NCBI GenBank assembly: GCA_964496495.1
Contig: CAZBZU010000001.1
Coordinates: 105,323-169,322 of the forward strand
Direction: 5' to 3'
DNA: 64,000 nucleotides
Source: JASBRS01 sp964496495
GTDB taxonomy: Bacteria; Deinococcota; Deinococci; Deinococcales; Trueperaceae
Numbering within the stretch: the first letter of the stretch is position 1; each line of letters begins with the position of its first letter. Below are positions 8,281 to 17,069 of this stretch, piece by piece. Below the pieces are notes generated by a model. That model did no database searches. It was not told the origin of the DNA and saw nothing but the letters and a program-made list of their open reading frames with translations. The position numbers and the translations under genes are program-made.

Positions 8281-8931
8281 TCAGCCCACCAGCGGCACGG
8301 CCAGGCCGCCCCTCTCGATCAGCGCCAGGGTGCGGGCGAGGTCGCCGGGCCGGTTGACGAAGTCGAGCTCGTCGGCGGGCACCACTACCACCGGGGAGAG
8401 CCGGTACTCGGTCAGCCAGGCCTCGTACAGCGAGTTGAGGCGGTTCAGGTAGCCGTCCTCGATGGTGGCCTCGTAGGCGCGTCCGCGCTGGCCGATATGG
8501 CGGCGCAACGTCGGCAGGCCCGCACGCAGGTAGATGAGCAGGTCGGGGGGTCGTAGGGCGGCGCTGACGGCATCGTACATGGTGCGGTAGCTCACGTGGT
8601 CGCGCTCGTCCAGCGCGCCCTCGAGGTGAAGGTTGCGCTCGAACACCGCCGCGTCCTCGTAGACGGTGCGGTCCTGGATGACGCGCTGGCCCGGGTTCAC
8701 CTGCCTCAGATGCTGCCGCAGCCGCGTCGCGAGGAAGAACATCTGGGAGTGGAAGGCGTAGCGCTGCATGTCGCGATAGAAGTCCTCGAGGTAGGGGTTG
8801 TCGTCGACCGCCTCGTACACCGGCTCGAGATGGTAGCGGCGCGAGAGGATCCGCGTGAGGCTCGACTTCCCCGCACCGATGTTGCCGGCGACGGCCACGT
8901 ACAGGCCGCCGCCCGCGGCCGCGCTCCCCAT
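8281..8931 (-). CDS. Deoxynucleoside kinase 1 (dCK/dGK family)
   Basis: Phosphorylates deoxynucleosides for dNTP salvage. 216 residues with the P-loop GNIGAGKS (16-23), the DRTVYEDA segment corresponding to the family DRS/ERS motif, and the LID-type Arg cluster RRHIGQRGRAYE. Its start codon overlaps the stop of the next kinase gene by one base (TGATG). Tandem non-identical kinases of this family occur in Bacillus and Deinococcus, where one prefers deoxyguanosine and the other deoxyadenosine/deoxycytidine. Which is which here cannot be decided by eye. Confidence 0.88.
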   Translation of the reverse strand: MGSAAAGGGLYVAVAGNIGAGKSSLTRILSRRYHLEPVYEAVDDNPYLEDFYRDMQRYAFHSQMFFLATRLRQHLRQVNPGQRVIQDRTVYEDAAVFERNLHLEGALDERDHVSYRTMYDAVSAALRPPDLLIYLRAGLPTLRRHIGQRGRAYEATIEDGYLNRLNSLYEAWLTEYRLSPVVVVPADELDFVNRPGDLARTLALIERGGLAVPLVG

Positions 8932-9533
8932 CAGGCGGCTCGCGCCAGGCCGATCACGCGGCTCACCAGGGCGGCCCGGTCCGCCTCGCTGGCAACGTAG
9001 TCGAGCTCGGCGGCCTCGACCACGTGCACGGGATACGGGGCGTGACGGAAGTGCCCGTCGTAGGCGTCGGAGACGCGCTGCAGGTAGCCGGCGTCGATGG
9101 CGCGCTCGAAGGCTCGGCCGCGCTTGGCGATGCGATCCAGCAGCAGCTCAGGCGACGCCCGCAGGTAGACCACCAGATCGGGCGGGGGCAGTCGAGGGCT
9201 GAGCTGCTCGAAGAGCTGCCGGTAGAGCTCCCACTCCGACCCGGACAGGTTGAGCGAGGCGAAGAGGAAGTCCTTGTCGAAGAGGTAATCGCTCACCGTG
9301 TCGGCGTGGAAGAGCGCCTCCTGCGCGAGCGCCATGTGCTGGCGGAAGCGCGACAGCAGGAAGAACACCTGCGTTTGGAAGGCGTAGCGCTGCGGGTCCC
9401 GGTAGAAGCCGGCGAGGAAGGGGTTCTCCTCGACCACCTCGAGCACGGTGCGGGCGCCCAGCTCGGCGGCCAGGAAGCGCGCCAGGCTCGTCTTGCCGAC
9501 GCCGATCGGCCCTTCAACGACGATGGTGGCCAT
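8931..9533 (-). CDS. Deoxynucleoside kinase 2 (dCK/dGK family)
   Basis: Paralogue of the following gene: 200 residues, P-loop EGPIGVGKTSLARFL near the N-terminus, a shared FYRDPQRYAFQTQVFFLLSR stretch and the RIAKRGRAFE arginine-rich lid. Both proteins align along their whole length. It is first in the block kinase 2, kinase 1, murE. A -10 like TATACT at 9564-9569 is about 30 bases upstream. Confidence 0.88.
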   Translation of the reverse strand: MATIVVEGPIGVGKTSLARFLAAELGARTVLEVVEENPFLAGFYRDPQRYAFQTQVFFLLSRFRQHMALAQEALFHADTVSDYLFDKDFLFASLNLSGSEWELYRQLFEQLSPRLPPPDLVVYLRASPELLLDRIAKRGRAFERAIDAGYLQRVSDAYDGHFRHAPYPVHVVEAAELDYVASEADRAALVSRVIGLARAA

Positions 9534-9563
9534 GACCCCGAAGACGCGTCTCCATGAGGTTCG

Positions 9564-9569
9564 AGTATA
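9564..9569 (-). promoter_or_regulatory. -10 element of the deoxynucleoside kinase operon
   Basis: TATACT on the minus strand, about 30 bases before the kinase 2 ATG. No good -35 hexamer at 16-18 bases. Confidence 0.45.
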
Positions 9570-9652
9570 CCGGGGTGGCGGCCCCGCCTGGGCCCCGCGG
9601 CGGCCGGCGCGCGCACGTGCAATGCGCCTCGGGCCCGTTGGGGGCGCTATGC

Positions 9653-9658
9653 TACAAT
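9653..9658 (+). promoter_or_regulatory. -10 element of the CNNM-family gene
   Basis: TACAAT, 11 bases before the ATG at 9670, so the leader would be very short. No -35 element is obvious. Confidence 0.4.
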
Positions 9659-9669
9659 CCCCCTAGCTG

Positions 9670-11100
9670 ATGGAAGACAATCCAGCGGACCGATCTACCC
9701 GTTACTTCCGTTTCGTCTTCTTGTTGGTTCTCGCCCTTCCCCTCTTCAGCGTAGTGATCGCCCAGGCGCCGGCGGTGAGCGGCGGCGGCGTGAGCGCATG
9801 GCAGATCGTCTTGCTGGCGGCGCTGCTCGCCCTCTCCGGCCTGATGTCCGGTTCCGAGACCGCGCTGACGGCGTTGGGGGAGTGGAAGATCCGGCAGATC
9901 CGTGAGGAAGGCCAGGACCCCACCGGTGCCTTCGCCCTGCTCGAGCGGCAGCCGACGCGCTTCATCACCACCTTGCTGATCGGCAACAACCTGGTCAACA
10001 TCGCGGCCGCCTCGCTCATCACCCAGATCGCCATCCAGACTGCGCAGAGCCACGGCGTCGGCTCCGCGGCCGCGGTCGGCTACGCCACCGGCATCACCAC
10101 GCTGCTGGTGCTCATCTTCGGCGAGATCACCCCCAAGTCCATCGCCGTGCACCATCCGGTGGGCTTCTCGCGCGCGGTGATCCGACCGGTGTACGTGCTG
10201 TCGATCGTGCTCTATCCGATCGGCCTGGGCTTCGCCTGGCTCACGGGCAACGTGCTCAGGCTGTTCCGCCTGGAGCCGGGAGGCAACCCCCTGCTGACCG
10301 AGAACGAGCTCCGCCTGATGTTGCGCAGCGCCGAGGAGTCCGGCGTCATCGAGGCGCAGGAGGAGGAGATGATCAAGGGCATCATCGACCTCGAGGAGAC
10401 GGTGGTTCGGGAGGTGATGACGCCACGCGTCGACGTGGTGGCGATCCACGAGGACGCCAATCTGATGGAGCTGCTGCGCCTGACCACGGAGCACGGCTAC
10501 AGCCGCCTCCCGGTGTACGGCGAAACCATCGACAACATCCGGGGCTTCGTCTACGCGCGTGACCTGCTGCCCTACCTGGGCCGGCCGGAGGCGCTGGACA
10601 CCACCCGCGTCGCCGACCTGATGACGCCGCCGCAGTACGTGCCGGAGACGCTGTCCATCCTGAACCTGATGCGTGACATGCGCATCCGCAAGAACCACAT
10701 GGCCGTGGTGGTGGACGAGTTCGGTGGAACGGCGGGCCTGGTGACGCTGGAGGACATCATCGAGGAGATCACCGGGGAGATCTACGACGAGACCGACGAG
10801 GAGGAGGAGGCGGACATCGTCCTGCTCGAGGACGGCCACTACCGCATCCAGGGTTCCACCAACCTCGAGGAGGTCGCCGAGGATCTGCAGCTGACCTTCC
10901 AGGACGACGGCGAGTACGACACCCTGGCCGGCTTCCTGATCGACGAGCTGGGACACATCCCGCATGTCGGCGAGTCGCTCCAGCACCAGGGGGTGCGCTT
11001 CATCGTCGAGCAGGCCGACGAGCGCCGCGTGATCACGGTGCTGGCCTGGCGCGAGCAGCCCGCCCGGTCGGAGGAGGCAGTGAACGAGGCCGAGGCCTGA
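9670..11100 (+). CDS. CNNM/CorC-family transporter-like membrane protein (HlyC/CorC type)
   Basis: 476 residues with the standard order of this family: a signal-anchor-like first segment, the DUF21/CNNM membrane domain with SGSETALTAL and the FGEITPKS motif, a pair of CBS domains beginning at the VMTPRVDVV motif and ending with VVVDEFGGTAGLVTLEDIIE, and a C-terminal CorC/HlyC domain (YDTLAGFLIDELGHIP). Members act in Mg2+ or Co2+ homeostasis. The name hemolysin is historical. It is a single-gene block diverging from the kinase operon and converging with alr. Confidence 0.92.
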   Translation: MEDNPADRSTRYFRFVFLLVLALPLFSVVIAQAPAVSGGGVSAWQIVLLAALLALSGLMSGSETALTALGEWKIRQIREEGQDPTGAFALLERQPTRFITTLLIGNNLVNIAAASLITQIAIQTAQSHGVGSAAAVGYATGITTLLVLIFGEITPKSIAVHHPVGFSRAVIRPVYVLSIVLYPIGLGFAWLTGNVLRLFRLEPGGNPLLTENELRLMLRSAEESGVIEAQEEEMIKGIIDLEETVVREVMTPRVDVVAIHEDANLMELLRLTTEHGYSRLPVYGETIDNIRGFVYARDLLPYLGRPEALDTTRVADLMTPPQYVPETLSILNLMRDMRIRKNHMAVVVDEFGGTAGLVTLEDIIEEITGEIYDETDEEEEADIVLLEDGHYRIQGSTNLEEVAEDLQLTFQDDGEYDTLAGFLIDELGHIPHVGESLQHQGVRFIVEQADERRVITVLAWREQPARSEEAVNEAEA

Positions 11101-11131
11101 GCCTCGCCGGCGCCGCCTGCCGTCGCGCCCC

Positions 11132-12313
11132 TCAGCCTAGGTAGGCGCGCGGAACCCGCGGCGAGACGCGCGTGAGCAGCTCGTAGGAGATGGTGCCGAT
11201 GCTGCGCGCCAGGCTCTCGGCGGTGGGCCCGGGGGGCGGCCCCCACAGCGTCACGGTGTCGCCGGGACGCACCTCCATGTCGCCGGCATCGAGCATCAGC
11301 TGATCCATGCACACGCGCCCCACTACGCCGACCTGGCGCCCGTGCAGCACGGCGGTGCCCTTGCTCGACAGCAGGCGCGGGTAGCCGTCGGCATAGCCGG
11401 TGCGGACGGTGGCGATGGTGGTCTCGCGATCGGCCTGCCAGGTGCCCCCATACGACACCGCCGTGCCTGCGGCCACGCGCTTGACGAAGGTGACGGGCGC
11501 CTGCAACGTCATCACCGGTCGCAGCTCGGGCTCCAACGCCGCCACCGCGTCGCCGGAGTGGTAGCCGTAGAGCGCGATGCCGGGACGCACCAGCTGGTAG
11601 TGCGCCTCCGGGTAGGCGAGGACGGCCGCCGAGTTGGCGGCGTGGCGCAGCGGCGGTTCGATGCCGTCGCGGCGCAGCCCGTCCAGCAGGTTCTCGAAGC
11701 GCTCGAGCTGTGCCAGCGTGGGCGCGCGCCCGGGCTCGTCGGCGCGCGCCAGGTGCGTCCACACCCCCTCCAGGTCGACCTCGCCGGCGCGCTCGGCCGA
11801 CCGCGCGACCTCGGCTGCGCGCTGCCAGGGCAGGCCCAGACGCCCCATGCCGGTGTCCACCTTGAGGTGGGCGCGCAGCGGCCGCGCCGCCCGCGCCGAG
11901 CGCAGCGCCTCCAGGCCGCGCGCGTCGGCGAGCGTCAGGGCGATGTCCGCCGTCGCCAGCCGGCGGAGGGTGGCGGCATGGTAGACCGGGCTGAACAGCA
12001 GGATGTCGTCGCCGATGCCGGCGTCACGCAGCGCCAGCGCCTCCGCCGCCGTCGCCACCCCGAACCATGTCACCCCCGCGGCGTGGAGCCGGCTGGCCAC
12101 CGCGGCCGCGCCGTGCCCGTAGGCGTCCGCCTTGACCGCGGCCAGGACCCTGGTGCCGGGCCGCAGGCGATCTCGGAGCCGGGCGAGGTTGTGCTCCAGC
12201 GCGCGCAGGTCGACGGTGGCCAGCGGGCCGTCCAGCGCGGGCCCGTGTCCCGCCGGGCCCTGTTGCGCGGCACCGCCCGGCGCGGGCTCGTCGCGCGTAG
12301 GACCGTCCGGCAT
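11132..12313 (-). CDS. alr: Alanine racemase
   Basis: PLP enzyme that makes D-alanine for peptidoglycan. The PLP lysine is in AAVKADAYGHGA (about residue 61 from the chosen start), and the catalytic tyrosine region AVSYGGTW and the VGRVCMDQLMLD segment are present. The start is set at ATG 12313: the in-frame ATG at 12325 overlaps the -10 hexamer TATGCT (12321-12326), which sits 7 bases before 12313. This gives 393 residues. The N-terminal 20 or so residues are a Pro/Gly/Ala extension. Confidence 0.95.
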   Translation of the reverse strand: MPDGPTRDEPAPGGAAQQGPAGHGPALDGPLATVDLRALEHNLARLRDRLRPGTRVLAAVKADAYGHGAAAVASRLHAAGVTWFGVATAAEALALRDAGIGDDILLFSPVYHAATLRRLATADIALTLADARGLEALRSARAARPLRAHLKVDTGMGRLGLPWQRAAEVARSAERAGEVDLEGVWTHLARADEPGRAPTLAQLERFENLLDGLRRDGIEPPLRHAANSAAVLAYPEAHYQLVRPGIALYGYHSGDAVAALEPELRPVMTLQAPVTFVKRVAAGTAVSYGGTWQADRETTIATVRTGYADGYPRLLSSKGTAVLHGRQVGVVGRVCMDQLMLDAGDMEVRPGDTVTLWGPPPGPTAESLARSIGTISYELLTRVSPRVPRAYLG

Positions 12314-12320
12314 GCTGCCA

Positions 12321-12326
12321 AGCATA
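12321..12326 (-). promoter_or_regulatory. Leaderless -10 element of alr
   Basis: TATGCT on the minus strand, 7 bases before the ATG at 12313. It overlaps the longer start and so decides against it. Confidence 0.5.
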
Positions 12327-12374
12327 CTCGCCGGGACGGGCCGGCGCGCCCGCCCGGCGGCGCTCCGGGAGGGG

Positions 12375-13568
12375 TCAGCGCGTCCAGCTGGTGCGCCGCT
12401 CCAGCCACTTGACCAGGCTGGAGGCGGCCAGCGTGAGCCCGATGTACAGCAGCGCCACGGTGTTGTAGGGCGGGAACACCTGGAAGGTGGCGGCCTGGAA
12501 CTCGCGGGCGCGCTGGGTGATGTCGCGCACCGAGAGCACCGACAGCAGCGAGGTGTCCTTGAGCATGGCGATGAACTCGTTGCCCAACGGCGGCACCACG
12601 ATGCGAAGCGCTTGCGGTAGCACCACGTAGCGCGCGGTCTGCCAGCCGCTCAAGCCCAGACTGCGCGCGGCCTCCGTCTGGCCGTGCGGGATGGCCTCGA
12701 TGCCGGCACGGAAGATCTCCGCCAGGTAGGCGGCATAACCGAGCGCGATGCCCACCACGCCACGCGTCATTCGCGACATGTTGATGATGCCGCCGGTGGC
12801 GTCGCGAATGGCGCCCTGCAGTGGGAAGCCCACGTACAGGATGACGACCAGCATGGGGATGCCGCGCAGGGCGTCGATGTAGAGCTCGGCGAAGATGTTC
12901 AGCGGATGGCGGCCGCTCTGCGCTGCGCCGAAGGTGAGCAGCAAGACCGCCACACCGAACACGAGCAGCAGCGTGGCAGGCTTCATCAGCCTGGGTGCCA
13001 GGAAGTGCGTCCTCCACAGCACGTTGCTGCCGGCGGGCGCGTCGGCCACGGGAAGGAAGGCTGCCTGGACGGTGGCATTCTGGAGGAGGTTGACGGCCGC
13101 CGGCGGGTCGATGGCGGCGCGCACCGGCATCGTGCCCTCGCCGCCGGGGAAGTGCCCGTTCTTCACGGTGTCCGCGGGGCCGCTGGGCGTGCCTTCGATG
13201 ATGGCCACCTTGCCCCCGGTATGTCCGACCAAGACGTACTCGACCTTGGGCCGGGTGAACAGGACCATGGCGCCGATCAGGAGCAGGGCGCCGACGACGG
13301 CGAAGCGCAGGACCGTACGCTCGCCGATATGCAGGCTCGCCAGCCCGGCCAGGATCATCCCCAGCACGCAGGCCGCAAGGTAGGCGAGCACGGTGGCGAC
13401 CACCGTGACGTAGAGGCCCGGCACCAGGAACTTCAGCGCCCGCTGATAGCTCGCGGTGGTGGCGAAGAAGTACACCACCGCCGGCACCAGCAGCAGCAGT
13501 ATCAGGTAGCTGGGGCGGATGCGGTTGAGGGGGTTGCGACGCGGTCTCTGGGAGGGAGGTCGGCTCAT
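12375..13568 (-). CDS. Amino-acid ABC transporter permease with a large periplasmic insertion
   Basis: Polar amino-acid uptake permease (HisM/GlnP type). The C-terminal half carries the EAA loop IPHGQTEAARSLGLSGWQTA and the family segment GNEFIAMLKDTSLLSVLSV. It is about 397 residues, far longer than usual (about 220-250). The extra length is three N-terminal membrane segments plus a hydrophilic stretch (about residues 108-195) between two membrane helices. That stretch holds VAIIEGTPSGPADTVKNG and AAVNLLQNATVQAAFLP, which resemble lobes of substrate-binding proteins. The upstream gene is its binding protein. No ATPase gene is adjacent, so a shared or distant ATPase is needed. GTG at 13574 is an alternative start. 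Confidence 0.88.
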   Translation of the reverse strand: MSRPPSQRPRRNPLNRIRPSYLILLLLVPAVVYFFATTASYQRALKFLVPGLYVTVVATVLAYLAACVLGMILAGLASLHIGERTVLRFAVVGALLLIGAMVLFTRPKVEYVLVGHTGGKVAIIEGTPSGPADTVKNGHFPGGEGTMPVRAAIDPPAAVNLLQNATVQAAFLPVADAPAGSNVLWRTHFLAPRLMKPATLLLVFGVAVLLLTFGAAQSGRHPLNIFAELYIDALRGIPMLVVILYVGFPLQGAIRDATGGIINMSRMTRGVVGIALGYAAYLAEIFRAGIEAIPHGQTEAARSLGLSGWQTARYVVLPQALRIVVPPLGNEFIAMLKDTSLLSVLSVRDITQRAREFQAATFQVFPPYNTVALLYIGLTLAASSLVKWLERRTSWTR

Positions 13569-13587
13569 GCCCACGTGAGGGGTGGCG

Positions 13588-13632
13588 CGCCTTCGGGGGA
13601 AGGGGCCGCGGCGTGGCCGGCACCCGAAGGCG
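13588..13632 (-). terminator. Stem-loop between binding-protein and permease genes
   Basis: A perfect 10-bp inverted repeat (CGCCTTCGGG at 13588-13597, complement at 13623-13632) with a 25-base loop. Such intercistronic hairpins often stabilise or limit the mRNA so that the binding protein is made in excess over the permease. That role is inferred. Confidence 0.5.
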
Positions 13633-13661
13633 AGCCGAGCCGCGCCGCGACCGTCACAGGT

Positions 13662-14423
13662 CTACTTGAACCACTTCGCCTGGAGCTGGGCAAGCGTGCC
13701 GTTCTGGCCGAGCTTGTCGAGGCCGTCGTTGAGCGCCGGGATGAGGCCCTCGGGGTCGCCCTTGGCGACGGCGAAGCCGATCTCGTCGCCCGACTTGACG
13801 CCGCGGATGTTCACCACCAACTGCCCGGCGTACTGCTGTGCGAAGGCGTCGGCCGCCACGTCGTCGAGCATGACGCCATCGACGTCCTGCGTCTTGACGA
13901 GGGCCTGAACGGCCTGGCCGAAGTCGTTGTAGATCTGCACGCGCGAACGCCCGACCAGCTTCTCGGCCAGGGCGGCGTTGGTCGTGCCGATCTGGGCGCC
14001 GATGATCAGCTTGCTGCCGGTCTTGGTGAAGTCGTCGAGGGTCAGGGCGCCATCCTGCGTCCGGACCGCGATGGCCTGGTCCACGCTCTTGTAGGGCTTG
14101 GAGAAGTCGACCTGCTTGGCGCGCTCGGCGGTGATGGTCATACCGGAGGCGATCATGTCGAACTCACCGGTGTTCACTGCCGGGATGATGCCGTCCCAGT
14201 TGGTCGTCTGGAACTTGGCTACGCAGTTCTCGACCTTGCAGATGGCGTTCATGAGGTCGATGTCGAAGCCCACGATCTGGTTCTGGTCGTTGACCGTCTC
14301 GAATGGCGGGTAGGTGGTGTCCGATCCGATGGTGATGGTGCGCCCACCGAGATCGGCGGCGAAGGCGGCGCCCAGCGCGCTCAGCAGCGCCAGGCTGATC
14401 AGTAGGGCTGTAACTCGTTTCAT
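13662..14423 (-). CDS. Amino-acid ABC transporter substrate-binding protein
   Basis: Periplasmic solute-binding protein of the polar amino-acid family (SBP_bac_3). 253 residues with signal peptide MKRVTALLISLALLSALGAAFA. The family signature GFDIDLMNAICK is followed by WDGIIPAVNTGEFDMIASGM and ITAERAKQVDFSKPY. The frame is open far upstream, but only the ATG at 14423 begins a signal peptide and has AGGGAG six bases before it. ATG 14429 lies directly against that ribosome site. Promoter at 14457-14485. Confidence 0.93.
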   Translation of the reverse strand: MKRVTALLISLALLSALGAAFAADLGGRTITIGSDTTYPPFETVNDQNQIVGFDIDLMNAICKVENCVAKFQTTNWDGIIPAVNTGEFDMIASGMTITAERAKQVDFSKPYKSVDQAIAVRTQDGALTLDDFTKTGSKLIIGAQIGTTNAALAEKLVGRSRVQIYNDFGQAVQALVKTQDVDGVMLDDVAADAFAQQYAGQLVVNIRGVKSGDEIGFAVAKGDPEGLIPALNDGLDKLGQNGTLAQLQAKWFK

Positions 14424-14456
14424 CTTCATCTCCCTGTAGGCGTGAAGTCGTGAAAG

Positions 14457-14485
14457 AGAATACCCGCTGGCGCATTTCCTCGCAA
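14457..14485 (-). promoter_or_regulatory. Sigma-70-type promoter of the amino-acid transporter operon
   Basis: On the minus strand, TTGCGA (14480-14485) and TATTCT (14457-14462) separated by exactly 17 bases, about 33 bases before the start codon. Confidence 0.65.
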
Positions 14486-14617
14486 GCGGGTGATTGCGTT
14501 CAGGTGGGCTGGCGCGTGGTGGGGCTCCAGTGGTCAACGTCCTCCATGAGGGTCCGCGGCTCGACCGGCGGCTGAGGCGGCACCCTTGGGCCGGGCCGGA
14601 TCGGCCCCGCCCAACGG

Positions 14618-14623
14618 TAGACT
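14618..14623 (+). promoter_or_regulatory. Leaderless -10 element of recG
   Basis: TAGACT followed by 6 bases and the GTG start of recG. The LEA2 gene has the identical arrangement at 17606. Confidence 0.5.
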
Positions 14624-14629
14624 GACGCC

Positions 14630-17053
14630 GTGGCGCGGGTGTCGGAGATGCGCGACCGCTTGCGGCGACCGCTCGTCCGGGAGCTCGAGGACGGCTGCCG
14701 TGACGAGGTGGTGGTCGGTGGCGTCGAGCGGCTCGTCGAGGGCCTGGCGCGGCCGTTCGCCGGCGTCGCGGAGCTGCTGCAGGGGTACCGCGAGCTGCCG
14801 CCCGAGGAGCGCCGCCCGCGGCTCGAGCGGGCGCTGGCGCTATTGGAGGCGGAGGACGCCGCGGCCGGGGCCGCGGGGGCATCTGCCGGGACGCGCGGCG
14901 ACCGCTCCGGCCCGAACGCGGCTGGTGCGCGGGAGGTGCCTGCCGGCGGTGGTCCGGAGCGCGCTCCGTCCGGCCGTGGCGGCGCCGGCCTCGCCGCCAG
15001 GGACCTCGATGCCGCCCTCAGCGAGCGGCTCGTCGATGTCGGCGCCCAGGCACCCAGGAAGCTCGCCGAGGTCGGCGTCAGGAGCTACCGCGAGCTGTTG
15101 TGGAGCCTCCCTCGGCGCTACGAGGACCGCCGCGCGCTGCCCCGCTTCGCCGCTCTCGACGCGGGTCAGAATGCCACCGTCACGGCGACCGTGCTCAGCC
15201 GCAAGGGGATGCGCAGCCGCCGCGGCATGCACGTGCTGCGGGCGCTGCTCGAGGACGGCTCCGGCGAGCGGGCCACGGCGGTGTGGTTCAACCAGCCGTG
15301 GGTGGAGGGTCAGCTGTTCCCCGGCCAGCGCCTCATCCTGGGCGGCCGCGTGAAGCGCAAGGGGCGCAGCCTGGAGATCCACGTGTCCGGCTTCGAAGTG
15401 GACGACGACGGGGAGTCGCTCTCCTTCGGGCGCATCGTGGGCATCTATCGCGGCACCCAGGGGCTGAGCCAGGCGTACCAGCGGCGCGCCGCGCACCGCC
15501 TGCTGGCGGCACTGGCGCCCCTGCCGGACTACCTGCCGCGCTCGCTGTCGCGGCGCTCCGGCCTGGTGCCGCTCGACCGGGCCCTCCGCCACGCGCACTT
15601 CCCGCCCGACGAGGAGGCGTTGCGCTCCGCGCTCGCGCGCCTCAAGTTCGACGACTTCCTGTTCTTGGAGCTCGCCGTGCTGCGCAGCCGCGACCCCACC
15701 CTCACGGGCCGCGCCTTCGAGGTGCGCAGCGCCGAGCTGGCCACCTTTCGCTCGAGCCTGCCGTTCGACCTGACCGATGCTCAAGAGCGGGCGCTCGCCG
15801 AGATCCTGGCAGACATGGCGAAGCCGCGGCAGATGGCGCGCCTGCTGCAGGGCGACGTCGGTTCCGGGAAGACCGCGGTGGCCGCAGCCGCCGTCTACGT
15901 GGCGGTCCGGAACGGCGCCCAGGCAGCGCTGATGGCGCCCACCGAGGTGCTGGCGCGGCAGCACTTCCTGAACCTGCGCAGCCACCTCTACCCTCTGGGG
16001 GTGCGCAGCGAGCTGCTGATCGGCGCCATGAGCGCCCGGGAGCGCCGGGAGGCCCGCGGCAGGCTCGCCTCGGGCGAGGCGCAGCTGGCCGTCGGCACGC
16101 ACGCGCTCATCCAGGAAGGGGTTCGCTTCGCCGACCTGGGCCTGGCGATCGTGGACGAGGAGCACCGCTTCGGGGTGGAGCAGCGCCGCAAGCTGCTGCA
16201 GGGGCTGGTGCCGGACGTGCTGGTGATGAGCGCCACCCCCATCCCTCGCTCGCTGGCGCTCACCTACTACGGCGACCTGGACCTCAGCGTGATCGACGCC
16301 CTGCCGCCGGGGCGCAAGCCGGTGCGCACCCGCCTGGTCGCCGCCGCCCGCCGGCGGGAGGTGTACCACGACGCCTGGGAGGAGATCCGGCGAGGCCGCC
16401 AGGTCTACGTCGTCACGCCGCTGGTGGAGGACAGCGAGGCGCTGGACGAGGTCGTGTCGGCCACGCGCATGGCCGAGGACCTGCGGCAGATCCTGCCGGA
16501 CGCCTGCCGCATCGGCCTGCTCCACGGCCGCCTCCCCCCGGACGAGAAGGACGCTGTCATGGAACGGTTCCGCGCTGGCGAGTTCGACCTGCTGGTGTCC
16601 ACCACCGTCATCGAGGTGGGGGTGGACATCCCCAACGCCAGCATGATGATCGTCGAGAACGCCGAGCGCTTCGGCCTCTCGCAGCTGCATCAGCTGCGTG
16701 GCCGCGTCGGGCGCGGGGACGCCGAGAGCAGCTGCGTGCTGATCGCCGGCGAGCGAGGCCGCGCCACCCAGAAGCGGCTGGAGATCGTGGCGAAGAACCG
16801 CGACGGCTTCAAGATCGCGGAGTACGACCTGGAGCTGCGCGGCCCGGGGGAGCTGCGCGGGACCCGGCAGTCGGGGCTGCCCGACCTGTCGGTCGGCGAC
16901 CTCGCCACCGACGGCGAGATCATCGAGCAGGCCCGGGCGCTGGCCAAGCGCATGCTGGAGGAGGACCCGGGCCTGGAGGCGCCGTGGGCGGCGCGCCTCC
17001 GCGAGGAGCTCCGCCGCCGCAGCGGCGCGGTGGCGTTCCGGGAGGTCGTGTGA
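14630..17053 (+). CDS. recG: ATP-dependent DNA helicase RecG
   Basis: Remodels stalled replication forks and Holliday junctions. 807 residues, somewhat longer than typical (about 690), because of an N-terminal extension of about 130 residues before the wedge domain. An extended N-terminus is also known for RecG of Deinococcus and Thermotoga. Visible: wedge/OB domain starting near RLVDVGAQAPRKLAEVGV and KKVP-like segment PRRYEDRR, Walker A GDVGSGKTA (about 15851), DEEHRFGVEQ, motif III MSATPIPRSLA, motif V STTVIEVGVDIPNA, motif VI QLRGRVGRG, and the C-terminal wedge-contacting TRG region with LRGPGELRGTRQSG. GTG start preceded by TAGACT. Confidence 0.96.
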   Translation: MARVSEMRDRLRRPLVRELEDGCRDEVVVGGVERLVEGLARPFAGVAELLQGYRELPPEERRPRLERALALLEAEDAAAGAAGASAGTRGDRSGPNAAGAREVPAGGGPERAPSGRGGAGLAARDLDAALSERLVDVGAQAPRKLAEVGVRSYRELLWSLPRRYEDRRALPRFAALDAGQNATVTATVLSRKGMRSRRGMHVLRALLEDGSGERATAVWFNQPWVEGQLFPGQRLILGGRVKRKGRSLEIHVSGFEVDDDGESLSFGRIVGIYRGTQGLSQAYQRRAAHRLLAALAPLPDYLPRSLSRRSGLVPLDRALRHAHFPPDEEALRSALARLKFDDFLFLELAVLRSRDPTLTGRAFEVRSAELATFRSSLPFDLTDAQERALAEILADMAKPRQMARLLQGDVGSGKTAVAAAAVYVAVRNGAQAALMAPTEVLARQHFLNLRSHLYPLGVRSELLIGAMSARERREARGRLASGEAQLAVGTHALIQEGVRFADLGLAIVDEEHRFGVEQRRKLLQGLVPDVLVMSATPIPRSLALTYYGDLDLSVIDALPPGRKPVRTRLVAAARRREVYHDAWEEIRRGRQVYVVTPLVEDSEALDEVVSATRMAEDLRQILPDACRIGLLHGRLPPDEKDAVMERFRAGEFDLLVSTTVIEVGVDIPNASMMIVENAERFGLSQLHQLRGRVGRGDAESSCVLIAGERGRATQKRLEIVAKNRDGFKIAEYDLELRGPGELRGTRQSGLPDLSVGDLATDGEIIEQARALAKRMLEEDPGLEAPWAARLREELRRRSGAVAFREVV

Positions 17054-17069
17054 TGCGCTGGAGGATGAC

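Noticed and set aside
11092..11139. Terminator between the CNNM-family gene and alr
   Set aside because: Only an imperfect 8-base inverted match (AGGCCTGAG and CTCAGCCT) with a long loop.
14424..14882. Upstream extension of the amino-acid binding protein (406 codons)
   Set aside because: The extension is Arg/Pro/Ala-rich, lies under the divergent recG gene and its promoter, and would bury the signal peptide.
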